A DNA stretch of 64,000 bases from Emydura subglobosa (taxonomy: Eukaryota > Chordata > Testudines > Chelidae), in assembly GCA_007922225.1 (NCBI GenBank), contig ML679946.1, positions 95,486,759 through 95,550,758 of the forward strand. Direction: 5' to 3'. Position numbers and translations under genes: made by a program. Within the stretch, counting starts at the first letter, position 1; each line of letters opens with the position of its first letter. Under the pieces are notes generated by a model that was not told where the DNA came from, searched no databases, and saw only the letters and a list, made by a program, of their open reading frames with translations. Positions 29,099 to 42,900 of this stretch are shown one piece after another.

Positions 29099-32000
29099 AA
29101 TATGGCGCTGAGCAACGACAGCAGCCATATTGAATCTGTGCAATGGGGAGTATCAGCACAGTGGGCTAATCGGATATTTTAAAATACGGTAAACAATGAG
29201 CTTTGATTATTATGGGCTTGGCTCTTCCCCCATGTAAATCAATGAGTTTTGCTGTTGAATTCATCTGGGGACTATAAATTGTGTTACAAGCTTTTCATAT
29301 CCTGTTACTGAAAGTAAGTTACTGGCTTGATACAGTAACCAGCAGGCAGTCAACAAGTGAGTCATTTGAGATCCAGCATCACTGTGCTTCGCAGAACCTC
29401 CTCTGTTACTAGCAAAATGGCATCTGGCTAGAGCTGTGCAGGAGAAGAAAAAATCTTACCACCTGCAAAATGTCCGAATTGGTGGAAGAAACCGTCTTTT
29501 TTTTCCATTTTCAGAAATCTCAGCTGTCACAGGCAGATGCTTGTGCAGCAAAACCGTCTCTAGCTCTGACCCACCATACTTACTCAACATCATCCCACCG
29601 ATCCTCCAGCAGTGCCTTGTCTGTTCATTAGCGTCTTGCTTAATTGCCTCTGTGCCTTCTTTATCGCAGCCCCCTACGTATGATATGATCTTCCTGAGCT
29701 CATCTAAAAGACCCTTCTGGCATTTAAATCCCTCTTGAAACCCTGCTTCTGCTGTGCTGGGAATGTAGAAGACCTTAAGTCTTTTTTCAGGGCATAGCCA
29801 AATTCCATTTGACTGCTCTACTTATATGTTGTACCACTTCCCCCAGCCTGTGTGTGCTTTTGTGTTCGAGGACTGTGCCTTCTTACCTCTCTGGATGACA
29901 CCAAGCACTCTGTGGGCACTGCCATTAACCAATGAGAACCATAAATACAGCTTTATATTTTACACTGGCCAAATGCAAACATGGACAGTCTCATTAGTTT
30001 GAGCACCTGAGTATTTGTTAGACAGATCACAGTCTTGTCCTTTGGTGGGGGTATTATTTGTCGATATTAAATCTTTATTCATGTGCCTGGTGAACTTTTC
30101 AGGCAGATATCAAGACAGTTTGAGTTGGCTTCTGCTTCATCCAGATTATCTCCGTTAACCTCAGTGGCAATGTGGGTATCTCAAGGCAGAAGGTAGCTCA
30201 AGAAGGATTTACAGTTAGGCCAAAAGCACAAGGAAAGAGTAAAAGAGACCGTGACACATGAGAGGATGTGTAGAGGACATACTGCTCCTTGGGAAGTATG
30301 GTGGCAAAAGCAATTTGCAGTTCAAATTTGTGGCTGTAGCTTGCTGGTGGTTCAGCACTGAAAGACATTGCAGAAGTGAGTTTTCAGAGTAAATGTGCAC
30401 GAAGAGAGATGTGGTTGGTTGCCGTTTGAGGAAGTTGTCAGTTCCAGGCACAGATGAGGCACGTAGCCTGCAGCGTCCCTGTAAAATAATTCTAAAGTGG
30501 CTAGCATAATGCTATCTTTTCATTGAAATTTCCACTTGTTACCCTTTATACAATTGCACAACACTCAATCTAATTCTTTCTGCTGTTCCTGTAAATGCGG
30601 TTAGAAGTTTTGGGGAGAGGTTCAATGACATTAACTAGGATTGCTTAACTTGAATGCAGCAATTCATTTCAGTGAGGTTATATTTGTACTGATTTTTTCA
30701 GATGGGTTGACAAAGAGGTCAAATGACTTTCCATAGGTCATGGGTAGGCCACCCCAGTGCAGCCAGCCAGATCAAGAACTGTGTGTGACGTAAATTCCTT
30801 TTAAGCCCAATTTTGAGTGGGATTTATACAGTGAATTGGTCTCGTATTTGCCTTCTGCACAGGTGTAGTATTGCTAACTCTCATGATTTTATTGCGAGTC
30901 ACACGGTATATGAGGCATGTTTTTCTTAAAGGCCCAGCTCGTGGAATCATATGATTATGGGGGAATCTCAGCTTTCATTTAAAAGTAAGTTTTTAGCCCT
31001 TATGTGTGCAGAAAAAAGATTTGAAAATCAGAAGGCAAATAAAAGAACCTCAAATTTATCGTTTTTAAGCCAATCTCATGATCTTTTGGTGCCTGACTCA
31101 TAATGTTTGAATGCTTGGAGTTGGCAATAGCGGGAATTTCAGCCAGTGTGAGTAAATAATTCATGTAAAATGTTTCTGCGTCTCTCTAAACAGATCCACT
31201 TTTTTTAAGCTAATGTCCAATTCATCCCTGGTTACTACAAATAATCATACAGGGCTAATGTTTTCTATAGTGAATGAATGTGATGAAAAGAAAAGCAAAA
31301 CCCTCCATATATGTTTGTTTTCTCCATGAATCCTTGCTTTAAATCATACACCCATGCGGGTGGACATAGTATATTTCTGTTAAATACGAGAATTATTTTC
31401 TCAGAGTTGAAGTCTTCATTGTGGGTAGTCTCCAGCTTCTGCTCTCATGTTTGCTCCTACGGTCTGCCAAAGAGGATGAGGAGCTCAAATTGTGGTGTGA
31501 ATTTGAGTTTTGCTTGTCTAACACTTTCATTAATAAGAATCCTCCCACCCCTTCCCCCCTAGACCTTCAAAGAAATTTCAGCAGGAGCCCCACAACAGGG
31601 AAAATAATATCACTTAAATATTGCTGAATTATGGTCCCCCTACCCAAAAGGAGTAATTAACTATGAGGCACAGTACTGGATCCTGTCTTAGATTTAAAGC
31701 CAAAGTGCAAGACTGACTTCCTGAATATGAATGTTATCAAAAAAAAGCAGATTGAGGAAATGGTCACTACTGTGGAAACCAGCAGAACAAATTCTGTTAC
31801 TGAGCCTGTTGCAAAACTGCTGCTTTTAGAGGAAGAGAAAAGAAGTTACTGCTAGAGATGGATTCCAAAGCAAAACCCTTGAAATATTCCTGACCTTTGA
31901 AAAAACCCCGAACTTCTGGGAAGCTTGGATCTTCAACTGAATTGTGTGGCTTGGGCTCAGCTAGTGTATAATGGAGTTATACCAATCTACCCCTGCTGAG

Positions 32001-33198
32001 GTTTGGCCGTCATTCTTTCCTCTACAGGAATAACCTATGTGGAGTTTCAGCCTGTGGGGTTTCTTATGAACTCTTGTGTCTGGCTAGGGTGGGGGAGAGC
32101 AGGGGTTTTCCCCATAGAAGAAGCTGGAGATCCAACTCTCAGGGCATGTAGATCCCCAGAGATCATGAGGGAATGCAAGGGATTTTCTTGCTTCTGCTCT
32201 GCTCTGCTATGCCACCCCCAGTAGCTCCCATTGGCACATTGAGAGCACAGCTCCTAGAGGAGTCATATGTCCAGGAATTCTTCTGAATACTCCCATGCAT
32301 AGTTCTGCAGTGCCAAGGGAGAAGCTGAGCAGATGTATGAGCAGGTCATGTATGGGTTTGCCTGTCTGGCTTTCCCTGGATTTCACATGATGATTAATAA
32401 TCATGTTTGTTACAATAGTGCCTCAGGCAGCCCATTGTGCAAGGTGCTGTACAAACATAAAGTAGTTGATGGTCCCTGCCCCTAAAGAGTTACAATGCAA
32501 ATAGACAAGGCAGACAGGATGGGGGAGGGGTAGTATTTCCATACCGAGTCACGTAGTGGCTCGGTCTCTCAAAACTGGACCAGGTTCCCAGGGAAGGTGT
32601 GTGAACTGCATTTCAAGTTAGTGGTGAGTTTTGAGTAATTTCCAATCTCACTGCAAACATTTTGTACAGCTTGACTCAATATCCCACATAATCTTCCTGC
32701 TCATCTAGGCCCAATCCAGCAAAGACCTTTAGCCCAGGCTTTAAAGTCAATGGGATTACTCCCATTCTTCATATTGAGCATATTCGTAAGTGCTTTGCTG
32801 GGCCACAGCTCATTTTGAAGCTAGCACGGACTGTCTACCACTCTGTGTTTTACAGAGCCTAGCACAACAGGGCAATATTCTTCTTGGCTTTTAGACACTA
32901 CCATAATAAACATGTTAAATAGTAGGAGTATAGCTGTTGGTTGAGCTCTGGGAACAGACAAAGGTTTGGACTCCTTTTGGAGTAAGAACAAACTCAGCCT
33001 TTATTAAGATATTGAAGTTGAAGGGAGTTCTGCTGATTTACACCAGACGAGGATCTGGTCTGTTGCTTTCTCAGTTAATTGTTTTCATTCCAGTCCTTAA
33101 AAATTGCCCAGTCTGAAAATAACAGATGCATTAAAGATGGACACCTAGAAAATGCAGTTTAAATGAGAGACCAAGGGATATATGCAATGTTGTTGTAA
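29099..33198. other. TG intron, no gene seen
   Basis: It contains dispersed repeat pieces (about 29810-29950, 30660-30760 MIR-like, 31855-31970, 32403-32530, 32705-32815, 32825-32900) and no recognisable exon. Confidence 0.5.
32403..32530 (-). repeat. Unclassified dispersed repeat, copy 2
   Basis: It shows cccattgtgcaaggtgctgt, gtccctgcccctaaagagtt and caaatagacaaggcagacag, the same order as 8183-8299 and 40915-41010. Confidence 0.55.
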
Positions 33199-34012
33199 CT
33201 GTATTGGTCCCAGGATATTAGAGTGACAAGGTAAGTAAGGTAATCTTTTATTGGACCAACTTCTGTTGGTGAGAGAGACAAGCTTTCGAGCTATCCAATG
33301 CACTTCTTCAGGTCTGGGGAAGCTACTATGGGCTTGTCTACACTAGAAACTTGTGTCGGTGCAGCCGCCTCAGTGCAGCTGCGCCACTAAAGCACTTCTG
33401 GTGAAGACACTCTAAGCCGACGGGAGGGAGCTCTCCTGTTGGCTTCTCCACGAGAGGCAGTAACTATGTCATAGCACTGCCCACACCAGTGCTTAGGTTG
33501 GTATAACTACATCGCTCAGGGGTGTAGATTATTCAGACCCCGAGTGACGTAGTTATACCGAAGTAATTCTGTAGTGTAGACCAGGAGCTAAGAGTGTCAT
33601 AGCTAAATAAGAGGTCAAATGGATCGTTTAGCATAAATAATTAGCACATGTTCTAAGGGACCATTCAGTGTGAAGTGACCTATTAACACCCCTGTAGTCA
33701 TAGGACAAAACGGGGTGGGGATTAGTGGGTTACAGATTGTTATAATAAACCATAAATTCAGTGTCTTTATTAAATTCATAACTTTGCTAGACACTAAAAA
33801 TCATGCTCTTAAAATCATGGTGTTAACTGGCCACTTCACCTGGCTTGGTCCCTTAGAATAAGTGCTAACTATTTATGCTAAACTATCTGTTTGTATTTAG
33901 CTCTGACACAAGTCGTACCTTTCCCAGACCTGAAGAGCTCAAAAGCTAGTGTCTCTCACTGACAGAGGTTGGTCCAATAAAAGATATTACCTCACCCACC
34001 TTGTCTTTCTAA
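33199..34012. mobile_element. Penelope-like inverted dimer, split by a MITE
   Basis: Left arm 33199-33328 plus 33588-33705 and right arm about 33820-34012 are inverted copies: ttattggaccaacttctgtt versus agaggttggtccaataaaag, and tagcataaataattagcac versus gtgctaactatttatgcta. A single-copy centre lies at about 33705-33820. No reverse transcriptase is present. Confidence 0.7.
33329..33587. mobile_element. MITE inside the Penelope-like element, CTA duplication
   Basis: It begins tgggcttgtctacactag and ends gtagtgtagaccaggag. CTA flanks it at 33326-33328 and 33588-33590, and the host sequence resumes with agagtgtcatagc. Confidence 0.7.
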
Positions 34013-36420
34013 GATCAAGGGATACTCATGCATCAGGGTCAGGGGGAAGGAGAGAGAGGCGGTGGTCTGGGTTTGCTTCAGTCTATTACTGTATGTAACA
34101 CATGAACAAATACAAATGCAGAAGGTCAGCATGAAGGCTTCTGTTCCACAGTTTGTCTGCATTGTACGTCTAATACAATGGAATCCACACCGTGGCAGAC
34201 ACAGCAACATGTCAGAGGGGCATGATAGTCCTGATCAGCTGAGATTCCTTCATGGGAATAGCTTGCTGGGGAAAGCTAGTCACTCCCATTCCTTGAACTG
34301 CTTCAAAGCCAAATCCTGCAGTGCATTAAACAGTGAACTAGACATGGTGCACCAAAACCACGCCGTGGCTCTCAGCCACGTTATTAATAATTATAGTCTA
34401 TCTCTTTATCCACTCACTAGATTGAAACAGCTCTTTGCAAAGGTGGGCATTTGACATCAGCCCCGTTCCCAGACGAGAAACTGAGGTTATGTAACTTGGG
34501 TGGATGCTGAGCACCCTCAACTCCCTGGGGTGGGCAGAAGCGGTGCCAATTTAAGTAACAGTAGTACTGTACAGTCAAAAGGCCAGACTGTCAGCTGCTC
34601 TCAGCTGGTTCCCTGATTCTCTGCTTCAGCTAGAGCAACCAGGGGGTGGTTCTAACCTTCACCTGCTGGCAACTCTCCCTAAAGGGCTAGCTGTCAACTG
34701 TCAATAGCTGAAGAGTGATTATTTATCCCATCCATCCCTAAGATGCCTTTCCTCAGCTCTGTCATATCCCCTGTTCAGGGGGGCCTAGGAACCTGCTATA
34801 CTGGTCCTATGCCGTCTAAGGACTCCTCCCAAAGCACAGGTTTCTCGGTCAAGGAAGTTCTGGAGAGTCTTTTCTCCCTTTGCCCCTCGCAGGCAGTGCA
34901 GCAAGCTAGAGAATCTGGAGCTAGAGAACCTTTCCTGCACTGATTTCATACTGCTTTACAATCATTCGTTAATGATGCCTGACGATATCCATGTAAGGCT
35001 GGGATTATTACAATATCTAATTATTTGTCTAAGAACATCCGGCAGATCAGTGGCAGAACTGGGAATAGAATCTATGCCGCCTTTCTCCTCTTGCCCTGTT
35101 AAAACTCAGAGACCCTTTCTTCAGTAACTTCTTCAGCACTAGAAAAGCTACACTCCTTATTTTTTTTTCTTTTTTTTTTTTTTTTTGCTTAGCTGCAGCC
35201 CTCCTGTAATCTACGCCTAAACTAATGAATATATAACGATCCTTTTTTCCTAGATCCCTGAATTTTTTCTTTTAACTTAAAAAAAGAGAAAAATATTTAA
35301 GGAGTTTATAGTAATAATGGGCCTAGTGGGAGTTATCTAAACAATAGTCCCTTTCTAATGATATTTGGAAACTGATTACTTCAGGGATCAGACAGACTGC
35401 TTCACCACAGTCACTGTATATGCTTGTTAGAAGCAAAGAAATGGACATGGATGTTTTTAACTGCTACACACAGCTTCTCAGAGACCAAATATTAAAAATA
35501 CAGTTACATTTTTTTCTTGGCTTCTGTTTTTGTGTTTTGCTGGGCACACAGTTTTGTATGTAACTTGCTTTATATTGAAAAAGCTAATCAGCAGAGGCGA
35601 TCAGATTCTCTGGGGTGTTTTAGAAGACGGAAGTGTATCTGAACAATTATTATAGTAAACTGATCTAAACGTTTGGAAATTAGAGTTGAGTCATTTTTAA
35701 CCGTGTCACTGCTCATTCCAGCCCTGATGTTGTAGGTCAGATGTTATCAGCCTATGCTAACATACCTGCATTTTGAATAACTGGCTTTTGTGGTTGCTCA
35801 ACGACATTATGACATCCTTTTCCAGTGAGCTCTTTTCCAAACACAACCCCAGCTGTGACAGGTGTGGGGGAATGGTCTGAACATGGGATTGGAAGCCAGG
35901 AACTCCTGAGTTCTCATCTGGGCTCTGTGGCTTTGGCAAGTGATTTAAATATTGCTCTACTGTGAAGAGCACTGTGATGTTCTATATTCTCTGTATCTCA
36001 ATAATTTCAGCATCAAGCTTTAAAGTACAAAGGAGATTTTTTTTCCTTCCTAATTCTTAGTGCTGCAAACTCACCCTGAGTTTCAAAAGTCAAACCTAGC
36101 TTCCTGCCTGCTCATGCCTCATCATCACTAGTGAAGAATCCAGGTCTTTCTCCCCTAGTATGGTTGGAATTGAAGATATACAATACAGATATAAGAGGCT
36201 AGCCAGGTATAAGAGTTAGATTATAAAATCTTTGTGGGAGGCTCATGCCTACCTGTGTGTTTGCACAAGGGAGCACCGATCTTGGTTACATCCTTTGGTT
36301 GCTTGTGTAACACAAATAAGGAATAACAATAATAATTAAGTGGCATTAGCTCAATGAAAGTAGTAGCCATTGCTTAAACTACACTAATGCTGAGATTTGT
36401 GAGACCACAGTAGTAGTAGT
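34013..36420. other. TG intron, no gene seen
   Basis: Only MIR-like fragments (34410-34500, 35000-35090 on minus; 35865-35955 on plus) and poly-T tracts (35159-35186) are visible. A 130-codon frame at 34062-34454 has no homology or splice support. Confidence 0.5.
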
Positions 36421-36640
36421 AGTAAATAATGATGATAATATACACCACTTCCCAGCTAAAGGTTTCAAAGTCCTGCGAGGTGGATTATTGTCCCCATTTT
36501 ACAGATGAGGGAACTGAATCACCAAGAAATTAAGTGACTTGCCCCAGGTCTCTCAAAAAGTCTGTGGCAGGGTTGGGAATGGCACCCAGCCCTGCTCTCT
36601 CCCCCTTTGCTTTAATCAATAGATCATGCTGCAGCTCTTG
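36420..36640 (-). mobile_element. MIR/CORE-like SINE
   Basis: It contains ggattattgtccccatttta, cagatgagggaactgaatca and aagtgacttgccccaggtct. It ends about 120 bp before the TG acceptor at 36758. Confidence 0.7.
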
Positions 36641-36758
36641 CAAACTTCATTTTCCAGTCAGTGACTGAATAGATTTTTTTTTTCCTGTTTTCTCTCTGTG
36701 CACAAGGGACTCACATGTTGACAGGATCCATTGGCTCAGTGTCTGTTTTCTCTTCTAG

Positions 36759-36923
36759 GGAGGATCCGCTTTTTCTCCAGCGTCAGTGATTAGTGAGAAG
36801 AAAGCTCAAGACCAAGTGGCAGTTCTGGCTAATGAATTTGGATGCCCTTCATCCAGCAGTGAGGAAATTGTATCCTGCCTCCGCCAGTTGCCTGCCAATG
36901 CTCTCAATGATGCGCAGACTAAG
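36759..36923 (+). CDS. TG: Thyroglobulin ChEL exon (GGSAF..DAQTK)
   Basis: This 165-bp phase 0-0 exon encodes 55 residues, starting [10 protein letters not shown] and ending [12 protein letters not shown]. The acceptor is a long pyrimidine run, cttctag. It includes the conserved Cys in [10 protein letters not shown] and the second Cys in VSCLRQ, matching the Cys positions of human TG. Confidence 0.94.
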
Positions 36924-39900
36924 GTGCAATATATCTGACTTTGTATTATAATGGAAATGTAGGCTGCATGTGCAGCAACTTGCAGGAAGAACGTTTTTAA
37001 ATGTTGGGCCAGATCCTTAGCTGGTGTAAATCGGCATTGACTTTAGTGGAGTTACTTTGGTGTCCACCAGCTGAGGCTTTGGCCCATTGATACTTCTGGC
37101 CTAATTCTCATTTAAACTAAGGCCCCTTTGCATCGCGTTGGCTGTGTAAACGTGTCTTAAAGTGGGTTTCAGTGATCCCTGTCACTTCCTTCCAGGTGTG
37201 ATGTTGAACTGTGTTATGTGTACACTTGTTGATTATGAGGCTACCAGCTCAATTAATCATTTCAGGTAAACAAGCAGTTGTCAGGTGGGAATGACAGAAA
37301 GTCCTTGCTAAACTGGCCCATCGCTGCTCACCACTGAAGGCCTTGTATCTCTTTACCAATTCCTTGGCCATTCAGTCTCTAGGAGAGCACGTTTTCCATT
37401 TAATAGGAGTTTTACCGTTGACTTCATTAACAGCAGAATCAAGCTAATGCTGTGCACTTTTGAAAATCCTGATCATAACTGTGCTGTGCTATTCTTTGTT
37501 CCCTTTCAACACAGCTCCTAGCCATAAGTGGGCCGTTCCAGTACTGGGGCCCAGTGGTTGATGGAGTCTACCTTCGGGAACCTCTAGCTACAGCCCTGCG
37601 GCATTCTCGACTTGAGAAGGTGGATCTGCTCATTGGAAGTGCTCAACAAGACGGACTGATCAGCAGAGCTAAGGCAATTAAGGTAGGCAGAGATGTACTG
37701 TGCAAAAGAACTATCAACTCTCAAAGGACTTAAGCAAATATTAACAAAGAGGATCTGTACTGGCAGGAGAGAGACTTTTTGGCTTCATAAGTCTTGGTTA
37801 GGACTTCATGAAAATACAGCAAAGCATTGCCCTTCATAAGGTACTCCTGTTTTGACTACCCAATGGAAATAGAGGTCCTATTTATGCAGTAATACTGTGG
37901 TTCAGAGAAGGAGCAAAAAGTTGGGAGACCAGGTTGATTTAACTTGCATTTTGCATGAGTCTGCATGTATTGTAAGTCTCTGGAAAGCATGTAGTATTAA
38001 TTTTTCCTCTTGTATGTTGTTGTATGGGTGACAGTCTAATATTAATTTGGCTATTGGGTTCCTCTAGAGTAGGGATGGGCCCAAGTCAATACCCTGCATA
38101 TAGACCCTGCTAAACTTTATGGAGGATTCAGAATCTAAACTGGATATGGCTGCAAAATTCATAGGTTATTCCCCTCTTGAACTTATGTTTTTGTGCATGG
38201 ATTATTCCACCATTTATTTTCTGTATCATTGCCTGTGCTTTTTCTGTTTTGTGAATCCTGCCCTTTCTTATGAGGATGCTTCCCAATTAGAACTACCTAT
38301 GAATAGGAAATAGCATCTGGGGATACATGAGCAAGGATAAAAATGAAAAGGATTATCAATCCTCAAGCTTCAGGGCACAAACTGATCACCAGTTGGGGGC
38401 AGCTATCTAGTATTACACAAATAGTCCTGATAACAGGTGTTACACTTTCCTCTGAAGCATTTAGCATTGGCCGTGTTGGAGACAGAATACTGGACCCTGT
38501 GGTTAAATAGTTCCTTTACATAATGGCAATTCCTCTGTTCCTATACCCTGTTGAAATGATAGCACAAAACGCCAGCCTGTCCCTTTCAGATTTCTAGTCA
38601 TTACCCTGCTGTTTAATTAGCACATGCATTCAGGAGCCAGGTACATTCCAATCCCAGAATGCAATGCTCCCTTTAAACTAGTGATTTTTGTTTGCAAGTG
38701 AGCAGACTCCCTTGAGACATTCTCTCTTATTGTCTTTCTCTCTCTCCATATTCACTTCTGTGACCGCTTATGCAAGAGTATCAGTACAGAACAATATACA
38801 CAGCAAGACTAGAGTATTCTTTAGTAATTGTCCAGAAGTGGACTCAATTCTGGAGAGTAACCACTGAGTTAATGGGAGTTCAGATTATGAGAGAAATGGG
38901 ACTAGCAGTGCTACTGGCTGGGAGTTGTTAGAACATCTACTCTGACCTCCTGCAAAATTCAGGCCAACAAAACTTCAAACAGTCAATGTCTTACTAACAG
39001 TCTTGCTAACATTGCTACAGTGCTACCGTAATGATCCAAAACACCAAAACTTACTACCATGGGGCCCAGTGATAAAGTCTGTTCTGACCATTAATGCTGA
39101 ATACTCACCTTTTTTAAATTTTTTTTTTTAGCAAGGAAACTAAAACTAGGAAAGCTTTCAGGTGAGATTTAAAGAGAGCAGGAATGGGAATGGGCTTCTG
39201 ATGCACAAAGCGTTAAAATTCATCCTTGTGCAGAGAGCCAGGCACTACTTAATATCCACTCTGAAGTGGAAGGATAGTCCAGTGGTTAAGTCACTAGTTC
39301 AGGGCTCGGGAGATCTGGGTTCAAGTCCTTGCTTTGCCACAGACTTCCTCCGTGACCTTGTTCAAGTCACTTAATCTATTATGTGCATTAGCCCTCATCT
39401 GTAAAATGGTGATAATAGCACTGCCCTACCTCAGGGGGGTATGGTGAGGATAAATACATTAAGGATTATGCAGCACTCAGATACTGTGATAATGGGGGCC
39501 ATATACATGCCTGAGGTCTGTTCTGCACTAAAAAATTAAGTTAGCTTACCTCCGTTGCTCACCGATGTGAAAAACCCACACCTCTGAGCGGTATCGTTTA
39601 ACTGACCTAATCCCCAGCATAGACAGAAGTAGATGGAAGATGAATTCCCTACGCAGAGGGAAGAACTCCCCTGGCAGCGTAGGTAATGTTTACACTGACA
39701 CGCTACAGCGTGACATTTCTAGCATAGACAAGCCCTAAGATAGATAGAGAGACCTCAAAATAGGGCTTAAGTGGAACAAAGACCTGTAGCTGTCTGTCTG
39801 CAAAGGGGTGAATTTCACCCATTATGAGACAGTGCAAGAAAAGGGTAATCCCAGTGCTGCCCGAGTAGCTGCTGTTGTAATATAGGACATTTATACTTTC

Positions 39901-42900
39901 AGGCATAACAATAAAGGAACTTCCTGAAATAAAGTGTTACGAGAATTGGAAAGAGTCAAGTGGAGGGCAACAAAAATGATTAGGGGTCTGGAGCACATGA
40001 CTTTAGAGGAGAGACTGAGGGAACTAGGCTTGTTTAGATTGCAGATGAGAAGAATGAGGGGGGATTTGATAGCAGCCTTTAACTACCTGAAAGGGGGTTC
40101 CAGGGAGGATGGAGCTAGGCTGTACTCAGTGGTGGCATATGACAGAACAAGGAGCAATGGTCCCAAGTTGCAGTGGGGGAGGTCTAGGTTGGACATTAGG
40201 AAAAGCTTTTTCACCAGGAGGGTGGTGAAGCACTGGAATGGGTTACCTAGGGAGGAGGTGGAATCTCCATCCTTAGAGGTTTTTAAGGTGCGACTTGACA
40301 AAGCCCTGGCTTGGATGATTTAGTTGAGGTTGGTCCTGCTTTGAGCAGGGGGTTGGACTCAATGACCTTCTGAGGTCCCTTCCAACCCTCATCTTTTATG
40401 ATTCTATGAATTCTGAACAGAGACAAGGTGACTGCGTTGGTGCCCTTAAGGATATTTTTGCGTTGGGTTTGGTATCATGTTTTCCTTTTGAATCCTTTAA
40501 AAGAGTGTTAAAAAGACAAGGGTCAAAGATGTAACAGTAACCACTGAAGTCAGCCCATAATGATCCCTGTATTGTGACAGGAGAATGAACAGTTAGTGAC
40601 CTTGGTCCAGGTCATATGACTGGGGCCAGGAAATGAAGTTCTGTATCTAACCACCACTTCTGTTCATCATGCCTGAATTAGAAATAGTGAGTGAAATCCC
40701 ACTGTGTTTTCTAAGAGAAGATTATGCAGCAAACCAGGCTGTTAATAAAGGAGACAGCTGGAAACTGCCAGATTGTTCTGACTTAATTGGAAAGAGAAAA
40801 CATCTGTGACTGACAGTCCAGTACTTACACAGAACTTAGGCTTCCAAGATGAGAATTTGGAAAGTCCTCATAATTCCTCAATAGTAGTAATAGTAGTAGT
40901 AGTAATAATAGTTACAGAAATGTCAAGGAACTCCCAACCAAGGACCGGGGCCCCATTGTGCTAATCACTGTACAGATATGTAGCAAAGACAGTTCCTGCC
41001 CCAGAGAGCTCACGGTCTCCATGTTGGACAGGCTGCATTTTAGTCCTTCCCTTTCACCTCTTTTGCCTCTTAATAACTGCTGATTATTCTCAACTACTCT
41101 GGCTCTGTTTTTTCCTTCTTGTGTCCTGAGTTTCTTTCAAATGTTCTCGGTTCCAAGCTGTCTTGCAGGCATTCAGGATACCTTGTTAAAGAACTGCTGC
41201 AAAGTTTTCTAATTTCACACTCAGGATCTCAGCTCTAATGTGGTCACTGCTGCAAGATCATAGCATTTTCTCTGTCTCGGAAGAGAGGACAAACTGTTCA
41301 CACTATTCCTTCCAGCCAGCACCCAAAGTGTTCTGCTGCCTCACAGCCATGTTCACCTCTGTGGAGTCAAAGCCTGGTGACAAAATCCAGCACAGGCAAC
41401 AAAATCATCTAGTGGCATCAGTAGACCTTAGCGTCTGTTAGTTAGGAAGTGTGTTGAGGAAGTTAGTTAAACAGAAATTAAAAGGTACAGTGCCAAAAGT
41501 GAAATACCTGCAAGCTGCATGGGAACATTTTTTTAAGACACCATAATAGAGGCTCAATTTAAATGTATACACCCAAATGAAAAAACATAGTAAGAGGACC
41601 AAAAAGTGCCACCGTGGCTAAACAACAAAGTAAAAGAAGCAGTTAAAGGCAAAAAAGCACCCTTTAAAAAGTGGAAGTTAAATCCTATTGAGGAAAATAG
41701 ACAGAAGCATAAACTCTGGCAAATGAAGTGAAAAACATAATGAGGAAGGTCAAGAAAGAATTTGAAGAACAGCTAGTCAAATATTCAAAAAATAATAGCA
41801 AAAAAATGTTTAAGTACATCAGAAGCAGGAAGCCTGCTGAACAACTAGTGAGGCCACTGGACGATCGAGATGCTAAAGGAGCACTTAAAGAAGATAAGAT
41901 TATTGTGGAGAAATTAAATGAATTCTTTACATCGGTCTTCAGACTGAGGATGTGAGGGAGATTCCCAAACCTGAACCATTCTTTTTAGGTGACAAATCTG
42001 AGGAACTGTCCTAGATTGAGGTATCATTAGAGAAGGTTTTGGAACAAATTGATAAATTAAACAGTAATAAGGCACCAGGACCAGATGGTATTAACCCAAG
42101 AGTTCTGAAGGAACTTAAATGTGAAATTAGGTTACATACCACTGTTAGTAGTTCTCCATCTTTTAAATTAGTTTCTGTAGCAGATGATTGGAGGATAGCT
42201 AATGTGATGCCAATTTTTTAAAAAGGCTCCAGAGGTGGTCCCAGCAATTATAGGCTGGTAAGCCTAACTTAAGTACCACACAAATTGGTTGAAACTATAG
42301 TAAAGAACAGAATTATCAGACACATAGATGAATACTATTTGTTGGGGAAGAGTCAACATAGTTTTTGTTAAGGGAAATCATGCCTCACCAATCTACTAGA
42401 ATTCTTTGTGGGGGTCAACAAGCATGTGGACAAGGGTGACCCAGTGGATACAGTGTACTTAGATTTTTAGAAAGCCTTTTCAGTAGATTTTCAGTAAGCA
42501 ATCATGGGATAAGAGGGAAGGTCCTTTCCTGGATCAGTAACTGGTTAAAGATAGAAACAAAGGGTAGGAAGAAAGGGTCAGTTTTCAGAATAGAGAGGTA
42601 AATAATGGTGCCCCCTAACTGTCTGTACTGGGACCAGTACTGTTCAACATATTCCTAAATGATCTGGAAAAAGGGATAAAAAGTGAGGTGGCAAAATTTG
42701 CAGACGATACAAAACTACTTAAGACAGTTAAGTCCAAAACAGACTGTGAGGAGTTAGAAAGGGATCTCATCTGCAACAAAATGGCAGCTGAAATTCAATG
42801 TTGATAAATGCAAAGTAATGCACATTGGAAAACATAATCCGAACTCTACATATAAAATGATGGGGTCTAAATTAGTTGTTACCACCCAAGAAAAAGATCT

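Noticed and set aside
28481..29182. Several overlapping frames of about 100 codons
   Set aside because: All lie in the hAT element 28590-29090 and have no transposase similarity.
34062..34454. 130-codon plus frame
   Set aside because: No recognisable domain, no splice context, and it runs from the edge of a repeat into unique intron.
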